Shown here piece after piece: positions 17,879 to 27,492 of a stretch of DNA of 52,558 bases. Within the stretch, counting starts at the first letter, position 1, and the number at the start of each line of letters is the position of its first letter. This stretch comes from Nitrospirales bacterium (GTDB lineage: Bacteria; Nitrospirota; Nitrospiria; Nitrospirales; UBA8639). Below the pieces are notes generated by a model that was given only the letters and a program-made list of their open reading frames with translations, had not been told where the DNA came from and ran no database searches. The position numbers and the translations under genes are program-made. The stretch lies in NCBI GenBank assembly GCA_021604105.1, contig BQIW01000025.1, positions 1 through 52,558 of the forward strand, in the 5' to 3' direction.

Positions 17879-18023
17879 TTACGAAGTGAGGAAAAATGGA
17901 TTCGTCCTAATCTGATACGGAAAACCACGAGCCACCAATTGACTCAACACTATACCAAAACGCTAGGATATTATGAGTACGGAATCACCTCATCACATAT
18001 GCTACCGTCAAGGAGCGATCTCA

Positions 18024-18764
18024 ATGGGAAAACTCAACACGCCACCCATTTATCACGTGGCATTGCGAAAGCGGGAGGAAATCGCCAAGGAAACCATGGC
18101 GTTCTACTTCGATCGACCGGCTGATTTCACATTTACAGCTGGTCAGTTTATCGATCTGTCATTACCGAATCTTTCAACATCCGATCCGGAAGGCCATACA
18201 CGGGCATTAACCCTTGCCAGCGCGCCTTCCGAACAACAGCTTATGGTCGCCACCCGTATTCGGGACACCGCCTTTAAACGCATGTTGGCAGAAATGCCCC
18301 TTGAAACGACAATCAACATTGAAGGTCCGTTCGGACAATTCACCCTGCCATCAGAAGATTCCCGAACGATCGTTCTGCTCGCAGGAGGAATCGGGATTAC
18401 ACCTTTCCGAAGTATGCTGGTCGAAACCGTTCATCACAAACTCTCACATCATCTCATTCTCATCTACTCAAATCGGCATCCGGAAGATGCGGCTTTCCTT
18501 TATGAACTGGCAACCCTCCAAAAAGAGAATAACCATTTTACCTGCATTGGCACGATGACAAGCCAAAACGGAGGCACGGAAACCTGGGAAGGTGAAACCG
18601 GTCGGATAGACCATGTCATGCTTAGAAAATATGTTAAAAAGACGGAGACGGCTCTGTATTATGTCGTGGGGCCCCCTGCAATGGTTGATGGATTACGAAA
18701 GATGCTTGAGTCTATCGGAATTCCAAAGACCAGTATTCGCTCTGAAGAATTTATGGGCTATTGA
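18024..18764 (+). CDS. FAD/NAD(P)-binding oxidoreductase (ferredoxin reductase family), copy 2
   Basis: This 246-aa protein matches copy 1 (10726-11499) throughout, with the same flavin segment (FTAGQFIDLSLP, HTRALTLASAP), the nucleotide-binding start LLAGGIGITPFRSMLVE and the C-terminal YYVVGPPAMVDGLRKML. I chose the ATG at 18024, which has AAGGAG 8 bases upstream and aligns with the conserved start of copy 1; an ATG at 17973 is possible. It lacks an iron-sulfur domain. It is flanked by two paralogous sigma54 activators, one divergent and one convergent, so its expression is probably controlled by a GAF-sensed signal. Confidence 0.9.
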   Translation: MGKLNTPPIYHVALRKREEIAKETMAFYFDRPADFTFTAGQFIDLSLPNLSTSDPEGHTRALTLASAPSEQQLMVATRIRDTAFKRMLAEMPLETTINIEGPFGQFTLPSEDSRTIVLLAGGIGITPFRSMLVETVHHKLSHHLILIYSNRHPEDAAFLYELATLQKENNHFTCIGTMTSQNGGTETWEGETGRIDHVMLRKYVKKTETALYYVVGPPAMVDGLRKMLESIGIPKTSIRSEEFMGY

Positions 18765-19045
18765 AAATCTCATGAAGATTGAATTGAGTTCGTTAAGCCA
18801 TTGACGAGGGAAATTTTCAGAACTCCACAACGTAACCGTGATGGACCAATGAACAGATTCCATCATGATCTTAGCGAAGCAAGAGGACAGGACGAAGGTT
18901 CCTGATCTAGGGCGTTCGTATGCTCACTTCTCAATCGAGGGAGGTTTATTTTGGGAGGGCAAAAACGAGGGCATGACCTGATTGGAAAAGTTACTCCGGA
19001 CTACCCGTCTTCTCTTCTCAACCACAAACTCCACAATTGGTTGTA

Positions 19046-20593
19046 TTATTCGGAGTGCCGCTTGATTCCGAATTTTTTCAATCGGCTTCTCAGAGTGCTG
19101 GGATGTAACCCCAAATGCTTGGCCGCTCCTAATGGGCCATCAATTCGCCATTCACACGCGGCTAAGGCTTGTATGATTCGAGTGCGCTCCACGTCTTTTA
19201 ATTGAGTGGGCGGCATGGCATCCATGTCCTTTACCGGTGACTGCAATAACGAGTCTTCCACTTGCACAACCGACGATTGGCAAAGAATCATGGCTCGTTC
19301 AATCACATTTTTCAGTTCCCGTACATTACCCGGCCATGGATACTGAACCAGCATTTCCATTGAACGATCATCGATTTCCTGACAGTTTCGTCGAAATTGC
19401 AGCCGATTTTTCTCCATGAAATGTCGCACAAGAAGGGGAATATCATGCAGACGTTCACGGAGAGGAGGTACCACAATCGGAAAAACATGCAGTCGGTAAT
19501 ATAGGTCTGAACGAAAACGCCCCTCAGCAATCGCCTTGCTTAAATCGCTATTGGTCGCCGCGATAATTCGCACATCGACGGTTTTGCCTTCGATACTGCC
19601 GACTCGTTCCACGATGCCATCTTGCAAAACCCTCAGAAGTTTTGCCTGCGCTTCAACCGGCATCTCCCCGATTTCATCAAGAAACAAGGTGCCGCCATTG
19701 GCTAATTCAAATTTGCCGGGCCTTCCATTCTCCGCACCGGTAAATGCGCCTTTTTCATGACCGAAGAGTTCACTTTCCACCAACCCCGAAGGCAAGGCCG
19801 CACAATTGACTCGAACAAAAGGCTTTACTTGGCGTGGGCTCAACTCATGTATTAACCGTGCTAATAGCTCTTTCCCTGTTCCCGTTTCCCCCATAATGAG
19901 CACGGAGGTCGTGGTTGGGGCAACGGCCTGGGCCAGTTCCAGCACATTTTTAAACTTTTGACTGTTTCCAACCATCGCTCCAAAATCGTGCGAAACTTTG
20001 ATTTCTTCTAGGAGATAGGCATTTTCACGAGCGAGTTGATCCTTCAAGTAGTGAATCTCTTCGTAAGCCCGCACGTGGTCAATGGCAAAAGCAATTTGAG
20101 TCGCCACTTGGCGCAAAAACAGGACGTTTTCCGGATCAGGTTCTCCCGATTCCACACTGCCGATATTCAAAGATCCGATGCAATTATCCCCGACAATCAT
20201 GGGAATATTGATCATTCTTCCCAGACCCTCTTCGTGATAAAACGCATCTTCTAAAAATACCGGATTTTGCTGTATATTGGGACGAACATGAAGACGCCGG
20301 TGGTTATACACCCATCCCATGGCACTGCCTTCTCGAGGGATGATGGCATCACATTTCAACTTCACCACTGACATACTGGTTTCCACCGCGTAAAACCGGA
20401 AGGCATCTATGTCAGAATGATACAGCGTAATCCCCGCACGTTCCCAAGGGATCACCTTTTTAATATGTCCCGTAATGGCTTTCCACAGACCTTCCGAATT
20501 CCGTTGGGAATTTAAGATGTTCGTGACTTCCAGCAAAGTTTGATAGAAGGACCGGTTTAGTTGGTCGGTTAGGTGATTCATTTCGACTATCAT
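19046..20593 (-). CDS. Sigma54-dependent activator, GAF-AAA+-Fis (NorR/FhlA-like), copy 2
   Basis: This 515-aa paralog of the regulator at 16227-17762 has the same order of domains: GAF (about residues 15-175), AAA+ with [14 protein letters not shown] and LFLDEIGE, and a Fis-type helix-turn-helix (AAKHLGLHPSTLRSRLKKFG). Sequence similarity extends into the GAF domain ([17 protein letters not shown] against [17 protein letters not shown]), so the two may sense related signals. The start has GAGGGG 6 bases upstream. It converges on the oxidoreductase at 18024-18764. The exported coiled-coil genes lie upstream on the same strand. Confidence 0.93.
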   Translation of the reverse strand: MIVEMNHLTDQLNRSFYQTLLEVTNILNSQRNSEGLWKAITGHIKKVIPWERAGITLYHSDIDAFRFYAVETSMSVVKLKCDAIIPREGSAMGWVYNHRRLHVRPNIQQNPVFLEDAFYHEEGLGRMINIPMIVGDNCIGSLNIGSVESGEPDPENVLFLRQVATQIAFAIDHVRAYEEIHYLKDQLARENAYLLEEIKVSHDFGAMVGNSQKFKNVLELAQAVAPTTTSVLIMGETGTGKELLARLIHELSPRQVKPFVRVNCAALPSGLVESELFGHEKGAFTGAENGRPGKFELANGGTLFLDEIGEMPVEAQAKLLRVLQDGIVERVGSIEGKTVDVRIIAATNSDLSKAIAEGRFRSDLYYRLHVFPIVVPPLRERLHDIPLLVRHFMEKNRLQFRRNCQEIDDRSMEMLVQYPWPGNVRELKNVIERAMILCQSSVVQVEDSLLQSPVKDMDAMPPTQLKDVERTRIIQALAACEWRIDGPLGAAKHLGLHPSTLRSRLKKFGIKRHSE

Positions 20594-21157
20594 CTATAAC
20601 CCCTCACCCTGTGTAAGTACGAAGGATCATAACCTTACGGTCATATTTGAACAAGCAATGGTGATTCAAAGGCCAAAGTATATAGCTAAATTTCTGTAAA
20701 GAGTGAGCAATTAATGAGCCATTAACAGTTTGCGTATGGTATACCGATAACTATTCTCATTGTCAAAATTGAAATTTCGCCGACATTAAAACTAAACACA
20801 AACATCTATTATTTTTCAATAGCTTAGTAAGGCCAACAACCACATATCCCTGACTGTCTTCTCGTTAACGTAATGAATTAGTTTAATTCAGGAAAAATTA
20901 TTAAAAAAACTTCATGCTTTTTTTCCGCAATTGAGCGAATCCGCACCTGCACGCTGTACTCATTCGCACACCTATTTACCATAGGCATCTCCATGGCTCT
21001 AATCTTTTATTGAACATTTTTGCCTAGACCTTGCTTTGAAGTAGGTCTCACCAAAAGACCTTCGCCTCATATGGTTAGAGCAATTGTGGCTCAAACCTTC
21101 AACATCGGGTGTGAAGGGAGTGACAGGCCTGTTACTCCACAGAGGTCAAAAATGCTT
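20594..21157. other. AT-rich intergenic region
   Basis: No gene is seen. This would hold the promoter of the sigma54 regulator that reads leftwards. Runs of A and T are frequent. I find no clear -24/-12 element and no repeated motif. Confidence 0.4.
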
Positions 21158-21184
21158 AAAAAAAAGCCTGACAAAACATCAGGC
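21158..21184 (-). terminator. Intrinsic terminator of the first coiled-coil gene
   Basis: On the minus strand GCCTGA-N7-TCAGGC is followed by TTTTTTTT, a standard rho-independent terminator, about 130 bases downstream of the stop codon of the gene at 21312-21683. Confidence 0.8.
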
Positions 21185-21220
21185 GGATAAACAATACAGG
21201 TGGGATAGACTATGATTTTT

Positions 21221-21259
21221 CATGGGACGGAGAACTTGTAGCAACCTCTCCGTCCCATG
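21221..21259. repeat. Perfect 13-base inverted repeat before the terminator
   Basis: CATGGGACGGAGA and TCTCCGTCCCATG pair perfectly around a 13-base loop. It lies in the 3' untranslated region of the coiled-coil gene, 37 bases ahead of the terminator hairpin when read on the minus strand. With no T-run it is not itself a terminator. It may protect the transcript end or be part of a small RNA. Confidence 0.6.
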
Positions 21260-21311
21260 GATTAGCGATAGGGATTTATGACTTTTTTCAACTACATCAT
21301 AGAGGAAACGG

Positions 21312-21683
21312 CTACTCCGTCAGCTTGGCCTGGTCAGATTGCCTATAATGCCAAGCGATCTTCTCATTCAGGAGATTCGTATCTCCTTTCAAAGTCGAAG
21401 CAATATGTTTCATGGAACTTCTCTGAATTCCCTTTGGGTCAAAGTGTGGCTTTTTCTCAAAATGGGCAATCCGCTTTTCCAGCTGCTGAACACGGCTCTG
21501 GAGAGATTGGATTTCTCCCTCTTTGGCTTTTGCCGCAGTCATATGATCTTGAATCGACCAACCTTGCGTTTCAAGTTTCCAGGCAGAATTCTGTTCTTGT
21601 CCGTTATCACTAGCCAAAGCAAATTGTGGAAGCCCTAGGAACACACACACCAGAAAAGCTGAAATAAATAATTTGCTATTCAT
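21312..21683 (-). CDS. Exported coiled-coil protein, paralog A
   Basis: The 123-aa product has a clear signal peptide (MNSKLFISAFLVCVFLGLPQ, ending in FALA about residue 24). The mature protein contains WKLETQGWSIQDH, then a heptad-like stretch (EGEIQSLQSRVQQLEKRIAHF), then FDPKGIQRSSMKHIASTL and LLNEKIAWHYRQSDQAKLTE. AGGAGG lies 5 bases before the start. A close paralog is at 22534-22911, and the two share the same motif order. I do not recognise the family; the soluble periplasmic coiled coil suggests a binding or structural role. Confidence 0.85.
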   Translation of the reverse strand: MNSKLFISAFLVCVFLGLPQFALASDNGQEQNSAWKLETQGWSIQDHMTAAKAKEGEIQSLQSRVQQLEKRIAHFEKKPHFDPKGIQRSSMKHIASTLKGDTNLLNEKIAWHYRQSDQAKLTE

Positions 21684-21777
21684 ACCTTCCTCCTTCAGTC
21701 CTTAATCAGTTTCTGGAAATACAGTAGAACTTGCTTTACTGAATGTTGCCCTCGCTCTCATACACAATTTGGTTAAT

Positions 21778-21795
21778 ATCCATTTTTCATGCCAA
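21778..21795 (-). promoter_or_regulatory. TTGG-N10-GGAT promoter-like element for paralog A
   Basis: On the minus strand TTGGCATGAAAAATGGAT lies 95 bases before the start codon. The GG-N10-GG layout resembles a sigma54 -24/-12 promoter, but GG replaces the usual GC at -12. The same layout occurs upstream of paralog B (22979-22996). The assignment is tentative. Confidence 0.4.
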
Positions 21796-21859
21796 TAAGG
21801 TTTTAATAATATTTGCCATTAAATTCAATAATTTACACTCAAACAAAAAATAATTAATA

Positions 21860-21918
21860 TGTAACAATGTTACGCGTAAATGTAACAAAAATGAACAATT
21901 ATGTTACGTTATGTAACA
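21860..21918 (-). promoter_or_regulatory. TGTAACA operator array upstream of paralog A
   Basis: Five copies of TGTAACA or its complement lie in 59 bases, forming two inverted pairs: GTAAC-AAT-GTTAC (21861-21873) and TGTTAC-N5-GTAACA (21902-21918), with a single copy at 21881. The array lies 65-140 bases upstream of the promoter-like element, the usual place for a sigma54 activator site. An equivalent array is found upstream of paralog B. Confidence 0.6.
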
Positions 21919-22042
21919 CAATAAGCAAATCTTCAAACCATGATCAGAGCTCTGAAAGTTATCCATGGGACTGTTGAATATTGTAAAATTTTTGCCGTTT
22001 CATTCTCTTCTGAGTCACGGAGGCTCACCCGAGATAAATAGT

Positions 22043-22163
22043 GGAGTGTTCAAAAAGGCCGGTCCAGCAAGGCCGCAGCCGCTTGGACGAGCGGAGCGTA
22101 CGGAGGAGTACGTGAGCACGGCCTAGAGGCGAGAACGCCGCTGGCGGCATTTTTCAACACTCC
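22043..22163. repeat. Dispersed structured repeat, copy 1
   Basis: The 121-base element has terminal inverted repeats (GGAGTGTTcAAAAA and TTTTTcAACACTCC) and a GC-rich core containing CGGAGCGTACG, AGTACGTGAGCACG and GCGAGAACGCCGCTGGCGGC, each able to form hairpins. The core matches copy 2 at 33674-33819 almost exactly, while stem sequences differ in a paired manner. It lies in the spacer between the two coiled-coil genes. It has no ORF. Confidence 0.8.
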
Positions 22164-22533
22164 CTCCACCTAAAAGAATCTTGGCTCTGGATCGCTGACT
22201 CACTCAAGCTCCTCATACAAAACCAATTGAAACCGCATACAAAGCTTGGCGTGCGATCCCTGACTGCGAGGAAGTCTTAGCGGAACACACTCGCAAGAGG
22301 ATAGAAAGCAACCTGGAGTACTTCGTACAAGGCGGCTTCTGCCTCTAAAAAGAATCCATGCAAAAGCCGGTGAGGCCGGTCAATGTTATGTTCTCGAATT
22401 CGAAGTCAATGCTCCACATCGGCCCGGTGACGATAGAGTGGACAAGCTTCATCCACAGAATTGGCAAATTTCTCACAGACAGTTGATACCGTTAGCCAGG
22501 CAGGCCCTACCGATCTCTTTCCTGGAGGTTCTA
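22164..22533. other. Spacer with a possible gene fragment
   Basis: No intact gene is seen. On the plus strand a short frame near 22230-22348 reads KAWRAIPDCEEVLAEHTRKR and ends at a TAA. It looks protein-like but has no start or recognisable family, so it may be a leftover from a mobile element or deleted gene. Confidence 0.3.
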
Positions 22534-22911
22534 TTACTCCTCTTCTGTCAGCCTGACCTGGTCGGCTTGCCGAAAGTGCCAAGAAATCTTTTCATTGAGA
22601 AGCTTCTCTTTCTTTTCCATTGTGCTGGAAAGAAGCCTTAAGGAACTTCTGGTGAACCCCTTCGGATCAAAGTATGGCTTTTCCTCCAACTTGCTTATGC
22701 GTTTATCCAAATGCCGAATGCGGTCCTCTAAAGACTGGACTTCCTCTTCTTCAGAATTCGCAGCAGCGATATGGTCTTGAATGGACCAACCCTGGGTTTC
22801 CAGTTTCCATTCAGAGATCTGTTCTTTCGTAATCTCACCAGCCGAAACAAATTGTGGAATGCCTAGGAATAACCCCACGAGGAAAAATAACATCCATATT
22901 TTGTGATTCAT
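22534..22911 (-). CDS. Exported coiled-coil protein, paralog B
   Basis: The 125-aa product is a paralog of the protein at 21312-21683. It has a signal peptide (MNHKIWMLFFLVGLFLGIPQ, ending in VSAG), then WKLETQGWSIQDH, an acidic heptad stretch (EEVQSLEDRIRHLDKRISKL), FDPKGFTRSSLRLLSST and LLNEKISWHFRQADQVRLTE. I chose the ATG at 22911 because it aligns with the paralog start and follows GAGGAGG closely (2-base gap); the frame extends ten codons further. It lies downstream of the PAS-type sigma54 activator on the same strand, with a 535-base gap that carries the operator array. Confidence 0.85.
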   Translation of the reverse strand: MNHKIWMLFFLVGLFLGIPQFVSAGEITKEQISEWKLETQGWSIQDHIAAANSEEEEVQSLEDRIRHLDKRISKLEEKPYFDPKGFTRSSLRLLSSTMEKKEKLLNEKISWHFRQADQVRLTEEE

Positions 22912-22978
22912 GGCCTCCTCACTTCCTGCTGTATGCTTCAAAAAATCATCTATATTTTTTCATCTCCTAATCATGTCT

Positions 22979-22996
22979 ATCCAATTTATAGACCAA
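22979..22996 (-). promoter_or_regulatory. TTGG-N10-GGAT promoter-like element for paralog B
   Basis: On the minus strand TTGGTCTATAAATTGGAT lies 68 bases before the chosen start. It matches the element of paralog A at the GG pairs and GGAT, with the same 10-base spacing. It could be a variant -24/-12 promoter or a binding site. Confidence 0.4.
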
Positions 22997-23067
22997 TCGC
23001 CTTAAGGCCGCATTTACATTTAATTTCAACGGCTTAAAATCTGTTAATTAAAATGAACGTGCTGATA

Positions 23068-23118
23068 TGTTACATATAAATGAATCAAAGATGTAACAGC
23101 ATGATACATCGTGTAACA
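23068..23118 (-). promoter_or_regulatory. TGTAACA operator array upstream of paralog B
   Basis: TGTTACA (23068), TGTAACA (23092) and TGTAACA (23112) lie in 51 bases, about 70-120 bases upstream of the promoter-like element. Spacing and motif match the array upstream of paralog A, so both genes are probably controlled by the same protein. Confidence 0.55.
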
Positions 23119-23446
23119 TGCTAGTCTTATATGCCTTCAGCTATGTTTCTTAAATATTTGAATACCGAACAACACCTTAATCTGTAGACGATTAAGGAGG
23201 TGGGATTTTAGTAACGGCTCCCATGCACAAAAGAAGACATGTGGAAAATCTCGCAAACATGCCGACAGGAGACTTCTCACCCGCGCTCGCCGACTAATCT
23301 GGGCGTTTCGGCCTGGTCTGCCGGAGTTGACGTGGTTGGAAGCAAGCCGGACCTTTCGGAATTCTCTCCCACCCGGATTTGCTTAAGCTTGAATGGGTCA
23401 ATGTTCGGTTGGAGGATGAATTATTCGACTGTCTCCCCCAAAAAAA

Positions 23447-25390
23447 TCAAATGGAAGGCGTGTTACGGCGAGAGGGAATTCCGAGACGTGACAGGCGACG
23501 ATACAACGTGAGGCGTGCGATCCCGAGCAGTTTTGCGGCAGCTGAACGGTTTCCTCCCGTCTGCTTCAATGCAGCGAGAATCTTCTCCTTATCTTCATCA
23601 TGGCTTGAAGTTATGTCTTCAGAGATGGCCGCTGAAAGACTTTCATCCTGAATCAGCACCTCTGGCGGTAAATCTTGCGGTCGAATACTCGTCTGAGGAC
23701 ATCGAATGACGGCGAATTCAATAGCATGTTTGAGTTCGCGAACGTTTCCAGGCCAAGCATAGGCCATCAAGAGGCGAAGCGCTTCATTGCTCACGGCCTC
23801 AACGGGCCTTCCTGTTGTCGCCCGATATTGATTCAGAAAATGGCTGATTAACAACGGGATATCTTCCCGTCGTTCACGCAGCGCAGGCAATAACACCCTT
23901 CCAACCCGAATCCGATACAACAGGTCAGCTCGGAAGGTTCCCGCACTGACATCATTAGCAAGATTATGATGGGTGGCCGCAAGCACGCGAACATTCACCT
24001 TGCGAAGCCGAGATTCACCAAGACGGGTAATTTCCCATTCTTGCAGGACCCGAAGCAGACTGGTTTGGACGGTGAGCGGGATATCCCCGATTTCATCCAG
24101 AAACAAGGTTCCTCCTTCAGCGGCTTCGATCAATCCCTGTTGATCTGATACGGCGCCTGTGAAGGCCCCACGCTTATGCCCAAATAATTGGCTGGCGACG
24201 AGTGATTCGGTTAACCCCGCACAATTCACCGCAATAAAAGGAAACTCATTGCGGTGGCTGGCTTGGTGAATGGCACGAGCGACCAATTCCTTGCCTGTTC
24301 CGGTCTCTCCCTCAATAAGAATGGTGGAATCTACACGCGAAAAATCCTGAATTTGCTGGAAAACCAATTGCATAGAATGGCTAGTGCCAATAAGATCCTG
24401 ATATTTGCCCGTCTCTCCCAATAATTGACGAAGGGTCTGCACCTCGGAGGCATCGTACAAGAAAAACATTTTCCGTTCCGGGTCTCGCGGATCATCCCGG
24501 ACATCCACATTGATCCAACGGGTGCACTCTCCACCAACCGCAGACATGCGAACCAAAACCTCCTGCCGTTCCACAGGAGAACGATGCACCATGTCCTCTA
24601 TTTGAGCATGATAGGATGGATCACTAAACAATCCTTGCCAGGATTCACCTGAATAATGAAAATCCGATTTTCCGCATAACTGTTGCGCCGCCTGACTCAG
24701 AAAGGTCACCTTTCCATCCCTGTCGGTCAGGGCAGTCCCAATATGCAATTGATTCAAAATAGCAATAAGATCATCGTGATTCCGCTGGATCTCGCCAATC
24801 AAGCCCTCTAACTTCTCTTCGGCTTCTTTGCGTTGCGCCACTTCCCGCGACAGCAACCGATTGGCCGTCGTCAATTCGGATGTTCTGTCCAGCACCCGCT
24901 GCTCCAGCACATCATGTGCCTGACGAAGAGCGGCTTGCGTCCGCTTCCGGTCCAACTGGAGTCGGACCATTTCTCCCAGTGAATGCAATAAATTTCGCTC
25001 CTCTTGCAGGAAAGGGCCTTCAACTTCCGTCTGACGTTCCTCCAGATACACAACTTCAATTTCACCCGTCGTTCCATCCCGGCAAATAAACTCCTCCCGC
25101 TGGGTCCACGGAGATAACACAAAATTAGGGGTCGTAATTTCCAGATGACCGAAACGAATCCGGGCGGCTGTGACCTCAGGGTATTGCCAGGAAGGCGGAA
25201 TAAGATCGGCAATGCGTTGAAGCAATTCCTGGTCCGATAAGTCTTCGTTGTGGAATAATTGCGTGGTGGAATGAAGTGCGGTCAGTTCCTTCACGCGTTC
25301 CTGGAGATCGTGCAACGTCCGCTTCAATTCTTGGTCAGAACCCTTCAATACGTGGCTATCGGGAGATGACAAGAACCCTTTGTCTTCCAT
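23447..25390 (-). CDS. Sigma54-dependent activator with coiled coil, PAS, AAA+ and Fis domains
   Basis: The 647-aa protein begins with a GAF-like sensory region (about residues 30-150), a long coiled coil (about 150-205; [21 protein letters not shown]), a PAS domain (about 205-320; [20 protein letters not shown]), an AAA+ domain with [14 protein letters not shown] and LFLDEIGD, and a Fis-type helix-turn-helix ([19 protein letters not shown]). There is no receiver domain, so it senses a signal directly or through a partner. It is not a close paralog of the two GAF regulators. Its nearest downstream genes are the two exported coiled-coil genes, which makes it a candidate regulator of them. Confidence 0.92.
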   Translation of the reverse strand: MEDKGFLSSPDSHVLKGSDQELKRTLHDLQERVKELTALHSTTQLFHNEDLSDQELLQRIADLIPPSWQYPEVTAARIRFGHLEITTPNFVLSPWTQREEFICRDGTTGEIEVVYLEERQTEVEGPFLQEERNLLHSLGEMVRLQLDRKRTQAALRQAHDVLEQRVLDRTSELTTANRLLSREVAQRKEAEEKLEGLIGEIQRNHDDLIAILNQLHIGTALTDRDGKVTFLSQAAQQLCGKSDFHYSGESWQGLFSDPSYHAQIEDMVHRSPVERQEVLVRMSAVGGECTRWINVDVRDDPRDPERKMFFLYDASEVQTLRQLLGETGKYQDLIGTSHSMQLVFQQIQDFSRVDSTILIEGETGTGKELVARAIHQASHRNEFPFIAVNCAGLTESLVASQLFGHKRGAFTGAVSDQQGLIEAAEGGTLFLDEIGDIPLTVQTSLLRVLQEWEITRLGESRLRKVNVRVLAATHHNLANDVSAGTFRADLLYRIRVGRVLLPALRERREDIPLLISHFLNQYRATTGRPVEAVSNEALRLLMAYAWPGNVRELKHAIEFAVIRCPQTSIRPQDLPPEVLIQDESLSAAISEDITSSHDEDKEKILAALKQTGGNRSAAAKLLGIARLTLYRRLSRLGIPSRRNTPSI

Positions 25391-26187
25391 GATTTCTTCC
25401 TATGGCACTTTACAACAAGACATGTTCCCAAACGACCTGGGTTATTGTTCTAGAATCTTCGGAACTCTTCTCCGCATGAAAACCCTGAATGTGGTCAATC
25501 GATCTCTTTCACACTCTTGCAAAGGCTTCAGCCCGGTCAATAATGTGGGCTATGGCTTGGCCATTCCATCCCCTCATTCACCAAGATTTTCCGACTGGAC
25601 AGGGTGCTCATCACCCGTGCGCTGAAGAATCCTCTCCAATATTTCACACAGTAAGATCTATTATGAAACTAATCAACCAATTCTACCTGAACAAGATAGT
25701 GGAGTGACCAGACTTCTCCATGATATTGGTAACTTTTTGGGATTACTCAGGGTTATGTCTACCTTGGGTTTGGCTCGATAATACATCAGTTGGACGTTTG
25801 CCAAAACATCCCTAACATCCATAAAGAAAATTGCCATGAAATTAAATTCATCCCTCAAACAGAACATTCACATATGGGAAAATGGATGACCATCTTCCTT
25901 CGGGGTGTCCTGTTTCCCTCGCCGGGCATACCTCACCCACCCATGTTCAAGTAGTAAGGAAGGGTTCACTCGCCAATTTCAACGAAGAACAGGGAAACCA
26001 GAGAGGATGTTAAGAAGAGGACAAAGCAGGGGGCAGCAGTTCACAACCTACGACGACAAAATTTTATTATTAAGACCATTTTTTGACCAGAATATTCATC
26101 ATACGTTTCTCTGTACTCCACCAATCCGTATGGCAATGGATCAAAAACCCTACACTCCATTTTACAGAATGAAATGGATAATTTCTT
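25391..26187. other. 800-base region without an intact gene
   Basis: On the minus strand short frames around 25480-25570 read AIAHIIDRAEAFARV and SIDHIQGFHAEKSSEDSRT, separated by a stop, which look like remains of a coding sequence. Nothing can be assigned. No repeats or terminators are evident. Confidence 0.3.
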
Positions 26188-26574
26188 CTAGTGATGGACT
26201 TCGTGTTTGCGCTGTACGACTTCTCGAATCATCTGCAGAATTTTCCTCTGATCAAAAGGCTTTGAGAGGACGGCCAATGCCCCGGCGTGCGTCGCTCTCA
26301 TTCGCACAGAATTTGAAAGGTTTTCCGTAACCATCACCGTAGGAGGACAACTGATCGCCGCACTCGAAATTTCTTCAAGGAATTCGCATCTGTTCATATG
26401 TGGCATTTGGAAATCTGTAATGATGAAATCAATCGTTGTTTCCTGAATGCATTTGAGGGCAACAATTCCATCTGCCGCCTCTATGCAACGATAGCCCTCT
26501 CGTCCTATGGCCATGCGGAGTATCATGCGACAATTATCACTGTCGTCGACAACCAGAATAGACACAGGATGCAA
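26188..26574 (-). CDS. Single-domain response regulator
   Basis: This 128-aa protein is a CheY-like receiver. It has the acidic pair in LVVDDSDNCRMI, the phospho-acceptor Asp in FIITDFQMPHM (about residue 54), Thr in VMVTENL and Lys in LSKPFDQRK. No output domain is present. The start is uncertain: TTG at 26574 or GTG three codons later, neither with a strong ribosome binding site. No kinase is adjacent. Confidence 0.85.
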   Translation of the reverse strand: MHPVSILVVDDSDNCRMILRMAIGREGYRCIEAADGIVALKCIQETTIDFIITDFQMPHMNRCEFLEEISSAAISCPPTVMVTENLSNSVRMRATHAGALAVLSKPFDQRKILQMIREVVQRKHEVHH

Positions 26575-27246
26575 AAATTTAGGAGGTATCCTATCCAGTG
26601 TCTCCTTCGACCTTCCACTAGAATATGGATTTCCCGGAGAAAGTCTCTGAGAATCGGGAAACCATCCGGGTATTATGAAAGTTCCTCCCTGAAATTGAGT
26701 TCATCCCTATATCTCCCCCACTCTCCACACAACCGCACACATGTATTCCGGAGCTTCATGTGGTTTAGGGATTTCATAATCAAATCCATCACTTCCTATT
26801 TAAGGGCCTTTATCAGCCGCCTCTTGTTTAAAGGGTTCGCGATGACCAAAACTGGCGGACAGGTATTCTTCCGCGAAGTTCCGACACAACACCTAAGGCC
26901 TTCAGGAGACTCAACTCAACGTCCCACAAAACACTATCAACATCCGCATTATTCGGGTAATCCAATCCTTGGAAGGAAGATGGAAGACGTTTAAACGTAA
27001 AAACTCAATCCCACAGGTTCTCTGTCAATGCTTCCCTGTTTTAAGACCGACATGCAAAACTAGAAGGCGTATATAGCTGTCAGGAAGGTCAGACTCATGC
27101 TCAGGCCCCCTCCCCCTAAAGCTCTTTTTTCTCTAAATCGATACGAGCCGAGCCATATCGTGCCCATTCAAGCTTTGCACATTTATTGGATCAGGCTTTC
27201 CGGTCGATGGCCTTCCTAAATCACCCCCCACAAAGCATGGGAAGAT
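26575..27246. other. 670-base region without a recognised gene
   Basis: One plus-strand frame of 198 codons (26398-26994) crosses this region, but it is antisense to the receiver gene and its sequence is unlike a protein family. Nothing else is supported. Confidence 0.35.
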
Positions 27247-27492
27247 TCAATGCCGGGCTCTTCCAGAGCTGCTACTCAATATGCCTTCCCCGGATCGATT
27301 CATGAGAATAACTGGATCCACAATATCGCCACACTGCAGACAGCGAGCGGACCTGAATTCTATTTCATTTTCAACAAGATCAAAAACCGACTCGCTTGCC
27401 ATGAGTCCTCCACATCGACAACACACATCGGATTTAGAACTAGAGGTCGGACAGCCATCAAGGTGATTATTGCGATTTATGTGTGCTTTCAT
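27247..27492 (-). CDS. Small zinc-ribbon protein
   Basis: The 81-aa product carries two Cys pairs, CCRCGG and CLQCGD, about 28 residues apart with a FDLVENEIEFRSAR segment between, which fits a zinc ribbon. The second pair is followed by IVDPVILMNR. I chose the ATG at 27492, with GGGAG 6 bases upstream; the frame could begin 11 codons earlier. It stands alone, opposite in direction to the transporter genes. The function is unknown, perhaps nucleic-acid or protein binding. Confidence 0.65.
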   Translation of the reverse strand: MKAHINRNNHLDGCPTSSSKSDVCCRCGGLMASESVFDLVENEIEFRSARCLQCGDIVDPVILMNRSGEGILSSSSGRARH

